Shown here piece after piece: positions 1 to 8,879 of a stretch of DNA of 64,000 nt. Both the position numbers and the translations under genes were made by a program. The notes beneath the pieces are model-generated. The model saw nothing but the letters and a program-made list of their open reading frames with translations, did not search any database and was not told the DNA's origin. How positions within the stretch are numbered: the first letter of the stretch is position 1; every line of letters begins with the position of its first letter. Origin of the DNA: Ruegeria marina (lineage in GTDB: Bacteria; Pseudomonadota; Alphaproteobacteria; Rhodobacterales; Rhodobacteraceae); NCBI RefSeq assembly GCF_900101475.1, contig NZ_FMZV01000006.1, positions 124,001-188,000 of the forward strand, given 5' to 3'.

Positions 1-47
1 AGTTCGGCGATGGCGGCGATCTCGGCGGTATCAACGAAGAATTTCAT
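1..47 (-). CDS. tal: Transaldolase (FSA/TalC family), N-terminal fragment cut by window edge
   Basis: Only the first 15 codons are present, reading MKFFVDTAEIAAIAE on the minus strand. This is the typical opening beta strand of the small transaldolase / fructose-6-phosphate aldolase family, whose Asp6 belongs to the active site. Full-length members are about 215-220 residues and transfer a dihydroxyacetone unit between sugar phosphates in the pentose phosphate pathway. An AAAGGA ribosome binding site lies just upstream (reverse complement of 53-58). The gene is divergent from priA, so the roughly 120 bases between them must carry both promoters. Transaldolase and true F6P aldolase cannot be told apart from this fragment. 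Confidence 0.8.
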   Translation of the reverse strand, partial: MKFFVDTAEIAAIAE

Positions 48-170
48 GTCGGCAGTCCTTTGATGGGTTGGCCTCGGTCTGGCTTGCCTTTACCTCATGA
101 GACAAGGTCCGGGAACCCCGGAAACATCGGGTTCGTTGGCACCGGCAGGCAGAAGGCAGGGGAATCGGGC

Positions 171-2366
171 TTGGACGAACCGGGATATTTCCAGCAAGGC
201 GACCTGGTCTCGGTCCTGACCACCCAGCCGCTCGACCGGCCGCTCGACTATCTCGCGCCCGAGGGCGGCTGTTTTGCCGGGGCCTTTGTCGAGGCCCCGC
301 TTGGCCCGCGCAAGGTGCTGGGTGTGGTCTGGGGACCGGGGCGAGGCGATTTCGACCGCTCGAAAATCCGCTCGCTGAACCGGGTGCTCGACGTAGCGCC
401 CATGCGAGAGGAAATGCGCAGCTTCCTGATCCGTGCCGCCGATTACACGCTGACGCCGCTGCCCGCGATGCTGCGGCTGGCGACTCGTGCGCCGGGCCTG
501 GGCGATCCGCCCTCGATGCGCAAGATCTACCGGCTGGGCGGGGCAGAGCCCGACCGCATGACCGAGGCCCGGGCCCGCGTGCTCGCGGTGCTGCGCGACT
601 ATGGCGGGCTGGCCTTCACCCTGCGCGAACTGGCCGAGATGGCGGGTGTGACCTCGTCGGTGGTCAAGGGGCTGGTCAAGCAGTGCGCCGTGCGCGAAGA
701 GGACAGCCCCCGCGATCTGCCCTTTCCGCATCTGGACCCGGACCTGCCCGGCAAGCCGCTGACCGCTGACCAGGCGCAGGCGGCCGACAGCCTGCGCGCC
801 GGGCTGCGCAGCGGCGGCTATGGCACCACGCTCCTCAAGGGTGTCACCGGCGCGGGCAAGACCGAGGTCTATCTGGAGGCGGTGGCCGAGGCACTGCGCA
901 TGGGCCGGCAGGCCCTGGTGTTGCTGCCGGAAATCGCGCTGACGGCCGAGTTCCTGACTCGGGTCGAGGCGCGCCTTGGCGCGCGCCCGGCCGAGTGGCA
1001 CTCGGGCGCCACGATGACCGAACGGCGCCGCATCTGGCGGATGGTCGGGCAGGGCGAGGCGCAACTGGTGGTGGGCGCTCGTTCGGCGCTGTTCCTGCCG
1101 TTTCGCGACCTCGGGCTGATCATCGTGGATGAGGAGCACGACACCTCTTACAAGCAGGAGGACGGCGTGCTCTACAATGCCCGCGACATGGCCGTCCTGC
1201 GCGCCTCGATTTGCGGCGCGCGGGTGGTGCTGGCCAGCGCCACGCCGTCCCTGGAAAGCTGGGCCAATGCCGAGGCGGGCAAATACCTGCGGCTGGAGCT
1301 TTCGGCGCGGTTCGGCGCCGCCACCCTGCCCGAGATGCGCGCCATCGACATGCGGGCCGAGGCGCTGACCCCCGGCATCTGGATCTCGCCAACCTTGCGC
1401 GCGGCGGTGGCCGACCGGCTGACCAGGGGCGAACAGTCGCTCCTCTTCATCAACCGGCGCGGCTATGCCCCGGTTACGCTCTGCCGCGCCTGCGGCCAGC
1501 AGATCGGCTGCGACCACTGCGATGCGCGCATGGTCGAACACCGGTTCCTGAAACGGCTGATGTGCCACCAATGCGGCGAGACCAAGCCGATCCCCGACAC
1601 CTGCCCCCATTGCGGCGTCGAGGGAAAGCTCGCCCCGGTCGGCCCCGGCATCGAGAGGCTCGCCGAAGAGGCCGCCGCCACCTTCCCCGAGGCGCGGCTG
1701 GCGGTGCTCAGCTCCGATCTCTTCGGCTCGGCCCGCGCCCTCAAGGAGAGGATCGAACAGATCGCGGCGGGCGAGGCCGATATCGTCATCGGCACCCAAC
1801 TGGTGGCAAAGGGACACAACTTTCCCCAGTTGACGCTGGTGGGGGTGATCGACGCCGATCTGGGCCTGCAAGGCTCCGACCTGCGTGCCGCCGAACGTAC
1901 CTTCCAGCTGATGCGGCAGGTGGCGGGCAGGGCCGGCCGGGCGGAGAAACCGGGCCAGGCGCTGCTCCAGACCCACCAGCCCGAACATCCGGTGATCCGC
2001 GCGATTCTCGGCGGCGAAGAAGAGGGGTTCTGGCGGGCCGAGGCCGCCGAGCGTCAGGCCGCCGGTGTGCCGCCTTATGGGCGGATGGCCGGGATCGTGC
2101 TGTCCGGGCCCGAGGCCGGGCCGGTCTTCGACCTCGGCAATAAGCTGGCCCGAAACGACGCGGCCCTGCGCCAGATCGGCGCGCAGGTCTTCGGCCCTGC
2201 ACCCGCTCCCATCGCCCGCATCCGCGGCCGCCACCGGGTGCGTCTGTTGGTCAAGGCCCCCAAGGGGGCCGCGCTGCAAGAGGCGATCGCCCGCTGGATC
2301 GCGCCGGTCAGGCTCAAGGGCGATTTGCGCCTCAGCGTCGATATCGACCCGCAGAGCTTTCTCTGA
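171..2366 (+). CDS. priA: Primosomal protein N' (PriA replication-restart helicase)
   Basis: A 731-residue 3'-to-5' superfamily 2 helicase that reloads the replisome at collapsed forks. The N-terminal part matches the PriA DNA-binding domain (VSVLTTQPLDRPLDYL). Walker A GVTGAGKT is at about residues 224-231 and the DEEH box at 320-323. A zinc-binding insertion with CxxC pairs (CRAC, CDHC, CHQC, CPHC) spans about 437-485. The frame stays open back to an ATG at 60, but the TTG at 171 is preferred: AGGGGA lies about 9 bases upstream, the residues after it match the usual PriA N-terminus, and the longer version adds 37 unconserved residues that run into the transaldolase promoter region. No dnaT or priB is visible nearby. 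Function is well supported; the exact start is less certain. Confidence 0.93.
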   Translation: MDEPGYFQQGDLVSVLTTQPLDRPLDYLAPEGGCFAGAFVEAPLGPRKVLGVVWGPGRGDFDRSKIRSLNRVLDVAPMREEMRSFLIRAADYTLTPLPAMLRLATRAPGLGDPPSMRKIYRLGGAEPDRMTEARARVLAVLRDYGGLAFTLRELAEMAGVTSSVVKGLVKQCAVREEDSPRDLPFPHLDPDLPGKPLTADQAQAADSLRAGLRSGGYGTTLLKGVTGAGKTEVYLEAVAEALRMGRQALVLLPEIALTAEFLTRVEARLGARPAEWHSGATMTERRRIWRMVGQGEAQLVVGARSALFLPFRDLGLIIVDEEHDTSYKQEDGVLYNARDMAVLRASICGARVVLASATPSLESWANAEAGKYLRLELSARFGAATLPEMRAIDMRAEALTPGIWISPTLRAAVADRLTRGEQSLLFINRRGYAPVTLCRACGQQIGCDHCDARMVEHRFLKRLMCHQCGETKPIPDTCPHCGVEGKLAPVGPGIERLAEEAAATFPEARLAVLSSDLFGSARALKERIEQIAAGEADIVIGTQLVAKGHNFPQLTLVGVIDADLGLQGSDLRAAERTFQLMRQVAGRAGRAEKPGQALLQTHQPEHPVIRAILGGEEEGFWRAEAAERQAAGVPPYGRMAGIVLSGPEAGPVFDLGNKLARNDAALRQIGAQVFGPAPAPIARIRGRHRVRLLVKAPKGAALQEAIARWIAPVRLKGDLRLSVDIDPQSFL

Positions 2367-2372
2367 GGTCCT

Positions 2373-2494
2373 GCGAGGCTCCGCCTCGCGCTCCGGAGTA
2401 TTTTCAACCAGAAAGAAGCAAAAGCGTTGCGGCTTCTTTCTGGTCCCAAATACTCCGGGGGAGGCGCCCGCAGGGCGACGGGGGCAGCGCCCCC
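2373..2494. repeat. Composite intergenic hairpin repeat between convergent genes
   Basis: Three inverted repeats lie side by side between the converging ends of priA and the YeeE gene. First is GCGAGGC-TCC-GCCTCGC (2373-2389). Second is a large hairpin whose outer arms CCGGAGTATTT (2393-2403) and AAATACTCCGG (2448-2458) and inner arms CCAGAAAGAAGC (2408-2419) and GCTTCTTTCTGG (2432-2443) pair around a 12-base loop. Third is GGGGGC-AGC-GCCCCC (2480-2494). From memory, the 'ggagtattt...ccagaaagaag' core recurs at gene ends in Rhodobacteraceae. It probably works as a bidirectional transcription terminator; a REP-like mobile origin is possible. Confidence 0.75.
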
Positions 2495-2505
2495 TAATTC
2501 CCGCG

Positions 2506-3567
2506 TCAGGCGCGCAGGGCGCCGCGTTCCTGATCGATCAGGAAATCGGTAACCATCGCGCCCACCCACATGAAGAACAGCGCCGCCCAGGCGGTGCCCG
2601 CGAAGATCGAGCCGCCGGTGACACCGGCGCCGATGGCGCAGCCGCCCGCCAGCATGCCGCCGAATCCCATCAGCGCCGCGCCGATCATCGCCTTGCGCAT
2701 GGTAACCGGCCCGTCGAAGGCCTGAAGCTTCATCTCACCGGCCAGCGCCGCCGCGATCATCGCGCCGATGAAAACGCCCGGCACCAGCCCGATGTCGAAC
2801 TCCAGCACCGCGTTGCGGTCCAGAAAGAACATCAGTGTATGCGCCGACGGACCGGTAAAGGTGGCGCTCTCGATTTGTACCGGCTCGAAGGCGACCTGCG
2901 CCAGCGAGAAAGTAAGCACCCAGCCCAGTGCCACCGCGAACCCCACGCCCGAGGCGAACACCAGCCGCGCCGCGCCGATCGCGTTGCGCCGCGCGATCAC
3001 CAGCGCCACCACTGCGCACATCAGGCCCAGCACCAGCCCGCCGTAGTCCGGCAGCCCAAAGGTGGTGAGCAGGTTCATGTTGCGCCCGCCTTCGGTGATC
3101 CACAGCGCCGCCAGCCGGTCGCGCAGCGGCGACAACAGGCCCGACAGGCTCATCTGCGCCACCACGGCAAAGATCAGCCCCGACACCACCGAACGCAGGT
3201 TGCCGGTCGCCGCCAGCACCAGCAAGCGCCCCGAGCAGCCGCGCGCCAGCACCATGCCGGCGCCGAACATCAGCCCGCCGATGATCGCCCCCGACCAGCT
3301 GCCCGGCACCGCCATCATGCGCGCGTCGGCGGCGTTCATCAGCCCCATGAGTTGCGCGGCCTGCACCCAGACCAGCGCGGTCGAGAAGGTCAGCAGCCAG
3401 ACGGCGACCTTGTCGCCCATCTGGCCGCGGGCGAATTCGACCGTCGCCGCGCGCAGGCAGAACCGCGATCGCTGCGCCGCGACGCCGAAGGTGACGCCGG
3501 TGATCAGCCCGAACAGCGCCGCTGTCGGCGCTTCCCCGATGCGTTCGACAAGGCCGACGATATCCAT
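2506..3567 (-). CDS. YeeE/YedE-family sulfur-compound transporter
   Basis: A 353-residue, very hydrophobic protein with about ten membrane segments in two similar halves, as in the TsuA/YeeE thiosulfate transporters. Cysteines sit at the places the family uses to pass the sulfur substrate: RSRFCLRAA near the N-terminus, LARGCSGRLLVLAATGN in the middle, and LAGGCAIGAGVTGGS in the C-terminal half. The expected role is uptake of thiosulfate or a related sulfur species across the inner membrane. The start at 3567 is chosen over an ATG at 3579 because GGAG lies six bases before it. The gene is divergent from the MFS gene. No tusA/yeeD or rhodanese gene is adjacent, so the substrate is not fixed by context. 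Confidence 0.85.
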   Translation of the reverse strand: MDIVGLVERIGEAPTAALFGLITGVTFGVAAQRSRFCLRAATVEFARGQMGDKVAVWLLTFSTALVWVQAAQLMGLMNAADARMMAVPGSWSGAIIGGLMFGAGMVLARGCSGRLLVLAATGNLRSVVSGLIFAVVAQMSLSGLLSPLRDRLAALWITEGGRNMNLLTTFGLPDYGGLVLGLMCAVVALVIARRNAIGAARLVFASGVGFAVALGWVLTFSLAQVAFEPVQIESATFTGPSAHTLMFFLDRNAVLEFDIGLVPGVFIGAMIAAALAGEMKLQAFDGPVTMRKAMIGAALMGFGGMLAGGCAIGAGVTGGSIFAGTAWAALFFMWVGAMVTDFLIDQERGALRA

Positions 3568-3788
3568 GTCATTCTCCATCCGAATCCGGTTGGAGATTTA
3601 TAGAGACACATTCCGATCTTTGATTTGATTTATGTCATCCCGGGCCAGGTGCCTTGCACGCTTCGGCCAACTCTGTTCTGGCTGCTTGTAAAGAGCGACG
3701 CAATCGTGTCTCTGCGCATCGGCGCAAGGTGTCTGTGCGGCCCGGCTTTCCTCTCGCCAAGCGTCCGGATTGGGCGTAGAGGGAATTC

Positions 3789-5021
3789 ATGATATCGCTC
3801 GTTCCCCTGGCCGAGGCGCAACGCCTTCCGTTCTGGCGCCGTCCCGTCACGCTGTTGTTCGTGATGGCGATGACCATGCCCATCGCCTTCAATGCGTGGA
3901 GCGCGCTGCTCAACAACTTCGTCATCGAGGCGGCCAATTTCGACGGTGCCGACATCGGCCTGCTGCACACGGTGCGTGAAATACCGGGTTTCCTGGCCAT
4001 CGGCGTAATCGCCGTTCTTCTGGTGATGCGCGAGCAGGTTCTGGGCCTTGTTTCCCTGATCCTTCTCGGCGTGGCGACCGCCGTCACCGCCTGGTTTCCA
4101 AGCCTTGGCGGATTGCTGATGGTAACACTCTTCAGCTCGATCGGCTTTCACTATTACGAGACGGTCAACCAGTCGCTGCAACTGCAATGGCTGCCCAAGG
4201 ATCGTGCGCCACAGGTGCTGGGTTGGCTGGTGGCCACCGGGTCTGCCTCGACCCTGGTGATCTACGGTCTGATCGTGCTGACCTGGGACCGCTTCGGGTT
4301 GAGCTACAACACCGTTTTCATGGCGGCTGGCGGGCTGACGGCGGTCATGGCCCTGTTCTGCCTCCTGGCCTATCCACAGTTCGAGGCACCGACCCCGCAG
4401 ATCAGAAAACTGGTACTTAGGCGGCGTTACTGGCTTTATTACCTCTTGCAGTTCATGGCGGGCGCACGCCGGCAGATCTTTGTCGTGTTTGCCGGGTTCA
4501 TGATGGTCGAGAGGTTCGGTTTCGATGTGCATGAACTGACCGCGCTCTACCTGATCAACCTGGTGGTCAACATGATTGCCGCGCCGATGCTGGGGCGGGC
4601 GGTCGCGCGGTTCGGCGAACGGCATACGCTGATGTTCGAATATTCGGGTCTGGCGCTGGTCTTTGCCTGCTACGGCGGCATCTACTGGTTCGGCTGGGGC
4701 GTGATGATCGCTGCCGTTCTCTATGTCATCGACCATATCCTGTTCGCGCTGGCGCTGGCGCTGAAAACCTATTTCCAGAAGATCGCCGACCCTGCCGATA
4801 TCGCGCCCACGGCCGCCGTCGCCTTTACCATCAACCACATAGCAGCGGTGTTCCTGCCGGTTCTGCTGGGGCTGCTCTGGGTGGTCTCGCCTTCGGCGGT
4901 GTTCGGTTTGGCGACCTGCATGGCACTGTGTTCGCTGGCGCTGTCGCTGTTCATCCCGCGCCATCCCGAACCGGGCAACGAGACGGTGCTGTCGAAATTC
5001 GCTCCCGCCCCGGCGGAGTAG
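3789..5021 (+). CDS. MFS transporter
   Basis: A 410-residue integral membrane protein with about twelve hydrophobic segments and no soluble domain, fitting a major facilitator. It opens with a short cytoplasmic stretch (MISLVPLAEAQRLPFWRRP) before the first helix. The central loop between helices 6 and 7 is short. GAGGGA lies about eight bases before the ATG. The MATE transporter gene follows after a six-base gap, so both are probably on one mRNA with prmA. No substrate can be assigned from sequence alone. Confidence 0.8.
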   Translation: MISLVPLAEAQRLPFWRRPVTLLFVMAMTMPIAFNAWSALLNNFVIEAANFDGADIGLLHTVREIPGFLAIGVIAVLLVMREQVLGLVSLILLGVATAVTAWFPSLGGLLMVTLFSSIGFHYYETVNQSLQLQWLPKDRAPQVLGWLVATGSASTLVIYGLIVLTWDRFGLSYNTVFMAAGGLTAVMALFCLLAYPQFEAPTPQIRKLVLRRRYWLYYLLQFMAGARRQIFVVFAGFMMVERFGFDVHELTALYLINLVVNMIAAPMLGRAVARFGERHTLMFEYSGLALVFACYGGIYWFGWGVMIAAVLYVIDHILFALALALKTYFQKIADPADIAPTAAVAFTINHIAAVFLPVLLGLLWVVSPSAVFGLATCMALCSLALSLFIPRHPEPGNETVLSKFAPAPAE

Positions 5022-5027
5022 GCAGGG

Positions 5028-6422
5028 GTGGAGCGGCGCGGGCGGTTTCTGAGCGGCTCGACCATGGGGCACGTGGTCCGGATGACCCTGACCGGCGCCA
5101 TGGGGATCACCTTTGTCTTTGTGGTAGATGCGGCCAATCTCTACTGGATCTCGCGTCTGGGCGACCCGCAGTTGATGGCGGCAATCGGCTTTTCCTTTGC
5201 CATCCAGTTCCTGTCGGTCAGTGTCGGTATCGGGTTGATGATCGGTGCGGTGGCATTGATTTCGCGGGGGATCGGGCGGGGACAACACGGCCTGGCGCGG
5301 CGCCACGCCACCAGCGCGATGATGATCGCGTTTGCCATTCAGAGCCTTGTCGGCCTGCTGATCCTGGTATTCCGGCACCAGATCGTCGACCTGTCGGGTG
5401 CCACGGGCGAGACGGCGGCGCTGGCGGCGCGATACCTTGCGATGACGGTGCCCTCGCTAGGCGTGATGGCGGCGGGGATGGTGGCCAACGGTGCGCTCAG
5501 AGCCGAGGGGGACGGCTTGCGGTCGATGTCGGTCACGCTTACCTCGGGCGGAGTTGCGATGGTAATCGACCCGTTCCTGATCTACGGTCTCGGCATGGGG
5601 CTGGACGGGGCAGCGCTGGGCGTGGTGTTGTCGCGATTCGTGATGCTGGGCATGGCATTCCGCTTCGCCACCGGGCCACATGACCTGCTGGCGCGGCCCC
5701 GGCGGCGCGACGTGATGGCGACGCTCCGGCCATTCATGGCAATCGCCATCGCCGCGATCCTGACCCAGTTGGCCGCACCGGTCGGCAACTATGTCCTGAC
5801 TTCGGTCATGGCGCAGTTCGGCGATCAGGCCATGGCGGGCTGGGCGGTTGTCGGGCGGCTGATGGTCGTGGCTTTCGGCGGCATCTTCTCGCTGGCGGGC
5901 GCCATCGGCGGTATCTTTGGCCAGAACTTCGGCGCGCGCGATCATGCGCGCGTGCTGTCGACCTATCGCGATGCGGTGTTGTTCGGGGTCGGCTACACGC
6001 TGATCATGTGGGCGCTGCTGAGCCTGGCAGCACCCGGTATCGCCGCCCTGTTCGACCTGCAAGGCCCCGCGCAGGAGGTTCTGCGGGCCTTTACCCATGT
6101 CGGCGCGGGCGGTTTTGTCTTCGGTTCCATGCTCTTCGTATCGAACGCGGCTTTCAATGCGCTGGGCAAGGCGCGCCGTGCGACGCTGACCAACTGGTTG
6201 CGCGACGGTGTGCTGGCCTTGCCTGCGGCCCTTTGGCTGGCCGGGGTTTTCGGGGCCGAGGGAGTGATCTATGCGCAGGCCCTGTGCAGTCTCGTGGTTG
6301 GGCTGGGGGCGGTCTATTGGGGCTGGCGGTTCGTGACCGGCCTGCAACGCCAGATGCTGCCGCCGCTTGACCTCGCGCCGCCGCGGCCCTACGCGCATCC
6401 CGACAGATACAGGAGGCGCTGA
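5028..6422 (+). CDS. MATE family efflux transporter
   Basis: A 464-residue membrane protein with the two six-helix bundles of the multidrug and toxin extrusion family. Typical segments are MAAIGFSFAIQFLSVSVGIGLMIGAVALISRGIG and, in the second half, FGGIFSLAGAIGGIFGQNFGA. Members exchange Na+ or H+ for cationic drugs or metabolites at the inner membrane. The start is a GTG with GGAG nine bases upstream, within a few bases of the preceding MFS stop; an in-frame ATG 36 bases later (MGHVV) is an alternative. The stop overlaps the prmA start as TGATG, which argues for translational coupling. Confidence 0.88.
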   Translation: MERRGRFLSGSTMGHVVRMTLTGAMGITFVFVVDAANLYWISRLGDPQLMAAIGFSFAIQFLSVSVGIGLMIGAVALISRGIGRGQHGLARRHATSAMMIAFAIQSLVGLLILVFRHQIVDLSGATGETAALAARYLAMTVPSLGVMAAGMVANGALRAEGDGLRSMSVTLTSGGVAMVIDPFLIYGLGMGLDGAALGVVLSRFVMLGMAFRFATGPHDLLARPRRRDVMATLRPFMAIAIAAILTQLAAPVGNYVLTSVMAQFGDQAMAGWAVVGRLMVVAFGGIFSLAGAIGGIFGQNFGARDHARVLSTYRDAVLFGVGYTLIMWALLSLAAPGIAALFDLQGPAQEVLRAFTHVGAGGFVFGSMLFVSNAAFNALGKARRATLTNWLRDGVLALPAALWLAGVFGAEGVIYAQALCSLVVGLGAVYWGWRFVTGLQRQMLPPLDLAPPRPYAHPDRYRRR

Positions 6423-7300
6423 TGCCCACTTTTACCGCGTTGACCACCCTGACCGGCAAGTCCCAGGCCGAGGCGCTGGGCGAAGCCATGGAGCAGCTTA
6501 CCCCCGAACCCACCGGTGTGGGCGTCTTTGAATTGGAGGACGGGTCGGGTCTTTGGGAGGTCGGCGGATATTTCACCGAGCCCCCCGATCAGGCCGGGTT
6601 GGCCCTGCTGGCCGCGGCCCATGGTGCGCAGCCCTTTGCCGTCTCGGAACTGCCGGAAACCGATTGGGTCGCGCATGTAAAACGCGAGTTGTCGCCGGTC
6701 GAGGCGGGGCGGTTCTTTGTCTATGGCAGCCACGATGCCGACAAAGTCCCCGCGGACCGGATTCCGCTGCTGATCGAAGCGTCAATGGCCTTCGGCACCG
6801 GGCACCATGGAACGACCCTGGGTTGCCTGCGGGCGCTGGACAAGTTGATCGAGCAGGGTTTCAGGGCGGGAAAGGTTGCGGACATCGGCTGCGGAACCGC
6901 CGTGCTGGCGATGGCTGCCGCACGGGTCTGGAGCGGTGACATCCTGGCCTCGGACATCGACGCGGTGGCGGTCGAAGTCGCCGAAGCCAATCTGAAGGCC
7001 AATGGAATGGCCGGGATGGTAAGATGTCTGGAAGCGGCCGGGTTCGAGCATGAAGAACTGGCGGCCCACGCACCCTATGACCTGATCTTTGCAAACATCC
7101 TCAAGGGGCCGCTCGTGGCGTTGGCACCCGATGTTGCGGCGCATCTGCGCGACGGCGGATACGCGATTCTGTCAGGAATATTGAACGAACAGGCCGACGA
7201 CGTGATCGAGGTTTATTCACGGTTCGGAACCAATCTGGTTCAGAGGGACAGGATTGGCGACTGGACGACTCTGCTGCTGTCCAAAAATGCCGCATTTTAG
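6422..7300 (+). CDS. prmA: Ribosomal protein L11 methyltransferase
   Basis: A 292-residue SAM-dependent methyltransferase that trimethylates ribosomal protein L11. The N-terminal substrate-recognition domain is followed by AFGTGHHGTTLGCL, by SAM motif I (VADIGCGTAVLAMAAA) and by FANILKGPL, which is the PrmA version of the NPPY-like motif. AGGAGG lies just before the ATG, and the start overlaps the MATE stop by one base. Length and motifs are normal for the family. A weak stem-loop (7322-7344) follows the stop, but without a clear T tract. Confidence 0.95.
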   Translation: MPTFTALTTLTGKSQAEALGEAMEQLTPEPTGVGVFELEDGSGLWEVGGYFTEPPDQAGLALLAAAHGAQPFAVSELPETDWVAHVKRELSPVEAGRFFVYGSHDADKVPADRIPLLIEASMAFGTGHHGTTLGCLRALDKLIEQGFRAGKVADIGCGTAVLAMAAARVWSGDILASDIDAVAVEVAEANLKANGMAGMVRCLEAAGFEHEELAAHAPYDLIFANILKGPLVALAPDVAAHLRDGGYAILSGILNEQADDVIEVYSRFGTNLVQRDRIGDWTTLLLSKNAAF

Positions 7301-7399
7301 GCCAGTTTTAAGGGGTTTTTAGGGGTGAGCCTTGGTTTCGCCCCAATTTCGACGTAGGTTAGTATCAACGCTGGTGGGGGCCAGTGTATGGAGGCTGCC

Positions 7400-7744
7400 A
7401 TGGTCGATAACCGTATCGACTTTGACCACCGGGTCCGTCGTCTGACCAAGAAGCACGAGGCAATGACTCGTGGTTACTATGGGCGGATGCGCAAGGACGG
7501 TCTGATCGAAGTGAAACCGCGGCGCGGACGGATTCAATTTCCGATCCGGGCGCTGGTTCTGCTGATCGCCGCCGTTTTCGTTTTCAAGGGGTTCCTGCTC
7601 GCAAGCCTTGGGGCCGACACATATAATTATCGTGTCGAGCGCCTTGCCGCCGGAACGCCGGTCGAGCAGGCGGGGGCCTGGGTCATGCAACCCGATCCGG
7701 TCAGTGTCTTTCTGGCCGAGCAAGCCGGACCGATTTTGCGCTGA
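7400..7744 (+). CDS. Small single-pass membrane protein, unknown
   Basis: A 114-residue protein that I do not recognise. A basic N-terminal part (many Arg/Lys over residues 1-45) precedes one hydrophobic helix (ALVLLIAAVFVFKGFLLASL), followed by about 55 residues that should lie in the periplasm. The ATG at 7400 is preferred over that at 7388 because GGAGG is five bases upstream of it; the earlier ATG overlaps this ribosome binding site. It is a single gene after prmA and shares its terminator with the convergent DUF1127 gene. Reading frame, strong ribosome binding site and placed terminator make it a real gene. Confidence 0.75.
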   Translation: MVDNRIDFDHRVRRLTKKHEAMTRGYYGRMRKDGLIEVKPRRGRIQFPIRALVLLIAAVFVFKGFLLASLGADTYNYRVERLAAGTPVEQAGAWVMQPDPVSVFLAEQAGPILR

Positions 7745-7762
7745 GTTTTCCCTCGGCCAAAA

Positions 7763-7799
7763 AAAACGCCGCATGCATAGGATCTGCATGCGGCGTTTT
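7763..7799. terminator. Bidirectional intrinsic terminator
   Basis: A perfect 15-bp stem, AAAACGCCGCATGCA (7763-7777) with TGCATGCGGCGTTTT (7785-7799), around a 7-base loop. It has TTTT on the plus-strand side and a run of eight T on the minus-strand side. It sits between two convergent genes and can end both transcripts, more strongly for the minus-strand DUF1127 gene. Confidence 0.9.
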
Positions 7800-7831
7800 G
7801 CGTATTCCCCGAGAGGGAGATCGGGGTGTAC

Positions 7832-8050
7832 TCAGAATCCCGCCTTGCCGGCAGCCACGGCTTCGATATCGCTGCGGCTCATCCCGATATCTTCCAGCTC
7901 ACGGTCGGACAGCTTGGACAGGGCGTTGCGGGTGACGCGCGCATCGTTCCATTCGACGATTGCGGACGCGATGCTATTATAAACGGCTGCGATCCGGCCA
8001 ACGAGGCCGTTCGAGCCAGTGATGGTGCGGGTGGTGTCCAGTGCAGCCAT
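7832..8050 (-). CDS. DUF1127 domain protein
   Basis: A 72-residue protein. The C-terminal half, ALSKLSDRELEDIGMSRSDIE, is the DUF1127 (YjiS-like) signature; the N-terminal half (SNGLVGRIAAVYNSIASAI) is a possible amphipathic helix. DUF1127 proteins of alphaproteobacteria have been linked to phosphate and carbon metabolism and to RNA turnover; the molecular role of this one cannot be read from sequence. AGGA lies just upstream of the ATG. It is a single gene ending at the shared bidirectional terminator. Confidence 0.88.
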   Translation of the reverse strand: MAALDTTRTITGSNGLVGRIAAVYNSIASAIVEWNDARVTRNALSKLSDRELEDIGMSRSDIEAVAAGKAGF

Positions 8051-8381
8051 TTTCCTGTGTCCTTGTAATAGACGTTTTGTGTCGGTGTTTCAGTCTGCGG
8101 GCATCTAGGGGGTGCGATTGCGTCAGGCAAGTGCGGAAATCGCATGGTCGCCATGCGTTTTCGGAATGGCGGAATATGGGCGAAACCTCTTTGAAACATT
8201 GGTGAATTCGACCCTGAAATCATGTCGATTTCTGCGTTGCAGCATGTCGTTTTCGGGCGTTATGTCGAAAATGGATCCCGAGACGTCGAAAACGAATGTG
8301 ATGCAATTCGCTTGGATAATGTTCTCGTTTCGTGCTAATTCGTGAGAAAAGTTTCAAAAACAGGCAGATCAGGGCGGCACC
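8051..8381. other. 331-base gene-free region between DUF1127 and ruvC
   Basis: A divergent spacer that must hold the promoters of the DUF1127 gene (minus) and the ruvCAB operon (plus). It is more AT-rich than its flanks near 8260-8360. A GATAAT (8315-8320) could be a -10 element for ruvC, but no convincing -35 lies 16-18 bases before it. Open frames here have no ribosome binding site and no recognisable product. I see no LexA-type box. Confidence 0.5.
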
Positions 8382-8879
8382 ATGCGCATTCTCGGGATTG
8401 ATCCAGGCCTCAGGACTATGGGCTGGGGCGTGATCGAATCGCGGGGAAGCCGCCTGAGCCATGTCGCCAACGGGCTATGCCATTCTGATGGGGACGATCT
8501 GGGCGAGCGCCTTCTGTCCCTGCACAACCAGCTTGTCGAGGTGATTGCCGCATACAGCCCGGACCAGGCCGCCATCGAACAGACCTTTGTCAACAAGGAC
8601 GGCGCCGGCACCCTGAAACTGGGGCAGGCGCGCGGGGTGGCGTTGCTGACACTGGCGCAGGCGGGGTTGCCGGTGGGCGAATATGCCCCCAACAGGGTCA
8701 AGAAAACGGTGGTCGGCGTCGGGCATGCCGAGAAGGAACAGATCATTCACATGGTCAAGCTGCAATTGCCGGGTTGCCTGCCCAAGGGCGCCGATGCGGC
8801 GGACGCGCTGGCCATAGCCATCTGTCATGCCTATTACGGCGGGGCGCAGGCGCTGAGCCTGAGGGAGGTGCGGGCATGA
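8382..8879 (+). CDS. ruvC: Holliday junction endonuclease RuvC
   Basis: A 165-residue resolvase that cuts four-way junctions as a dimer. All four metal-binding acidic residues are in place: Asp7 (GIDPG), Glu66 (AAIEQTF), Asp138 and Asp141 ([11 protein letters not shown]). Length is normal. Its stop overlaps the ruvA start as ATGA, and ruvB follows, so the three act from one transcript in recombinational repair. Confidence 0.97.
   Translation: MRILGIDPGLRTMGWGVIESRGSRLSHVANGLCHSDGDDLGERLLSLHNQLVEVIAAYSPDQAAIEQTFVNKDGAGTLKLGQARGVALLTLAQAGLPVGEYAPNRVKKTVVGVGHAEKEQIIHMVKLQLPGCLPKGADAADALAIAICHAYYGGAQALSLREVRA

Noticed and set aside
90-2279. A 729-codon open frame antisense to priA
   Set aside because: It mirrors priA codon by codon in a GC-rich gene, has no recognisable motif, and PriA on the plus strand is certain.
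3630-5378. A 582-codon minus-strand open frame over the MFS and MATE genes
   Set aside because: Polar, low-complexity translation rich in His, Gln and Arg, typical of the antisense of membrane protein genes; both plus-strand transporters are clear.
7322-7344. Weak stem-loop after prmA (GGGGTGA/TCGCCCC)
   Set aside because: Seven pairs with a large loop and no T tract; not enough for a terminator call.
8112-8345. A 77-codon open frame in the ruvC upstream region
   Set aside because: No ribosome binding site, no pattern, and it would occupy the ruvC promoter.
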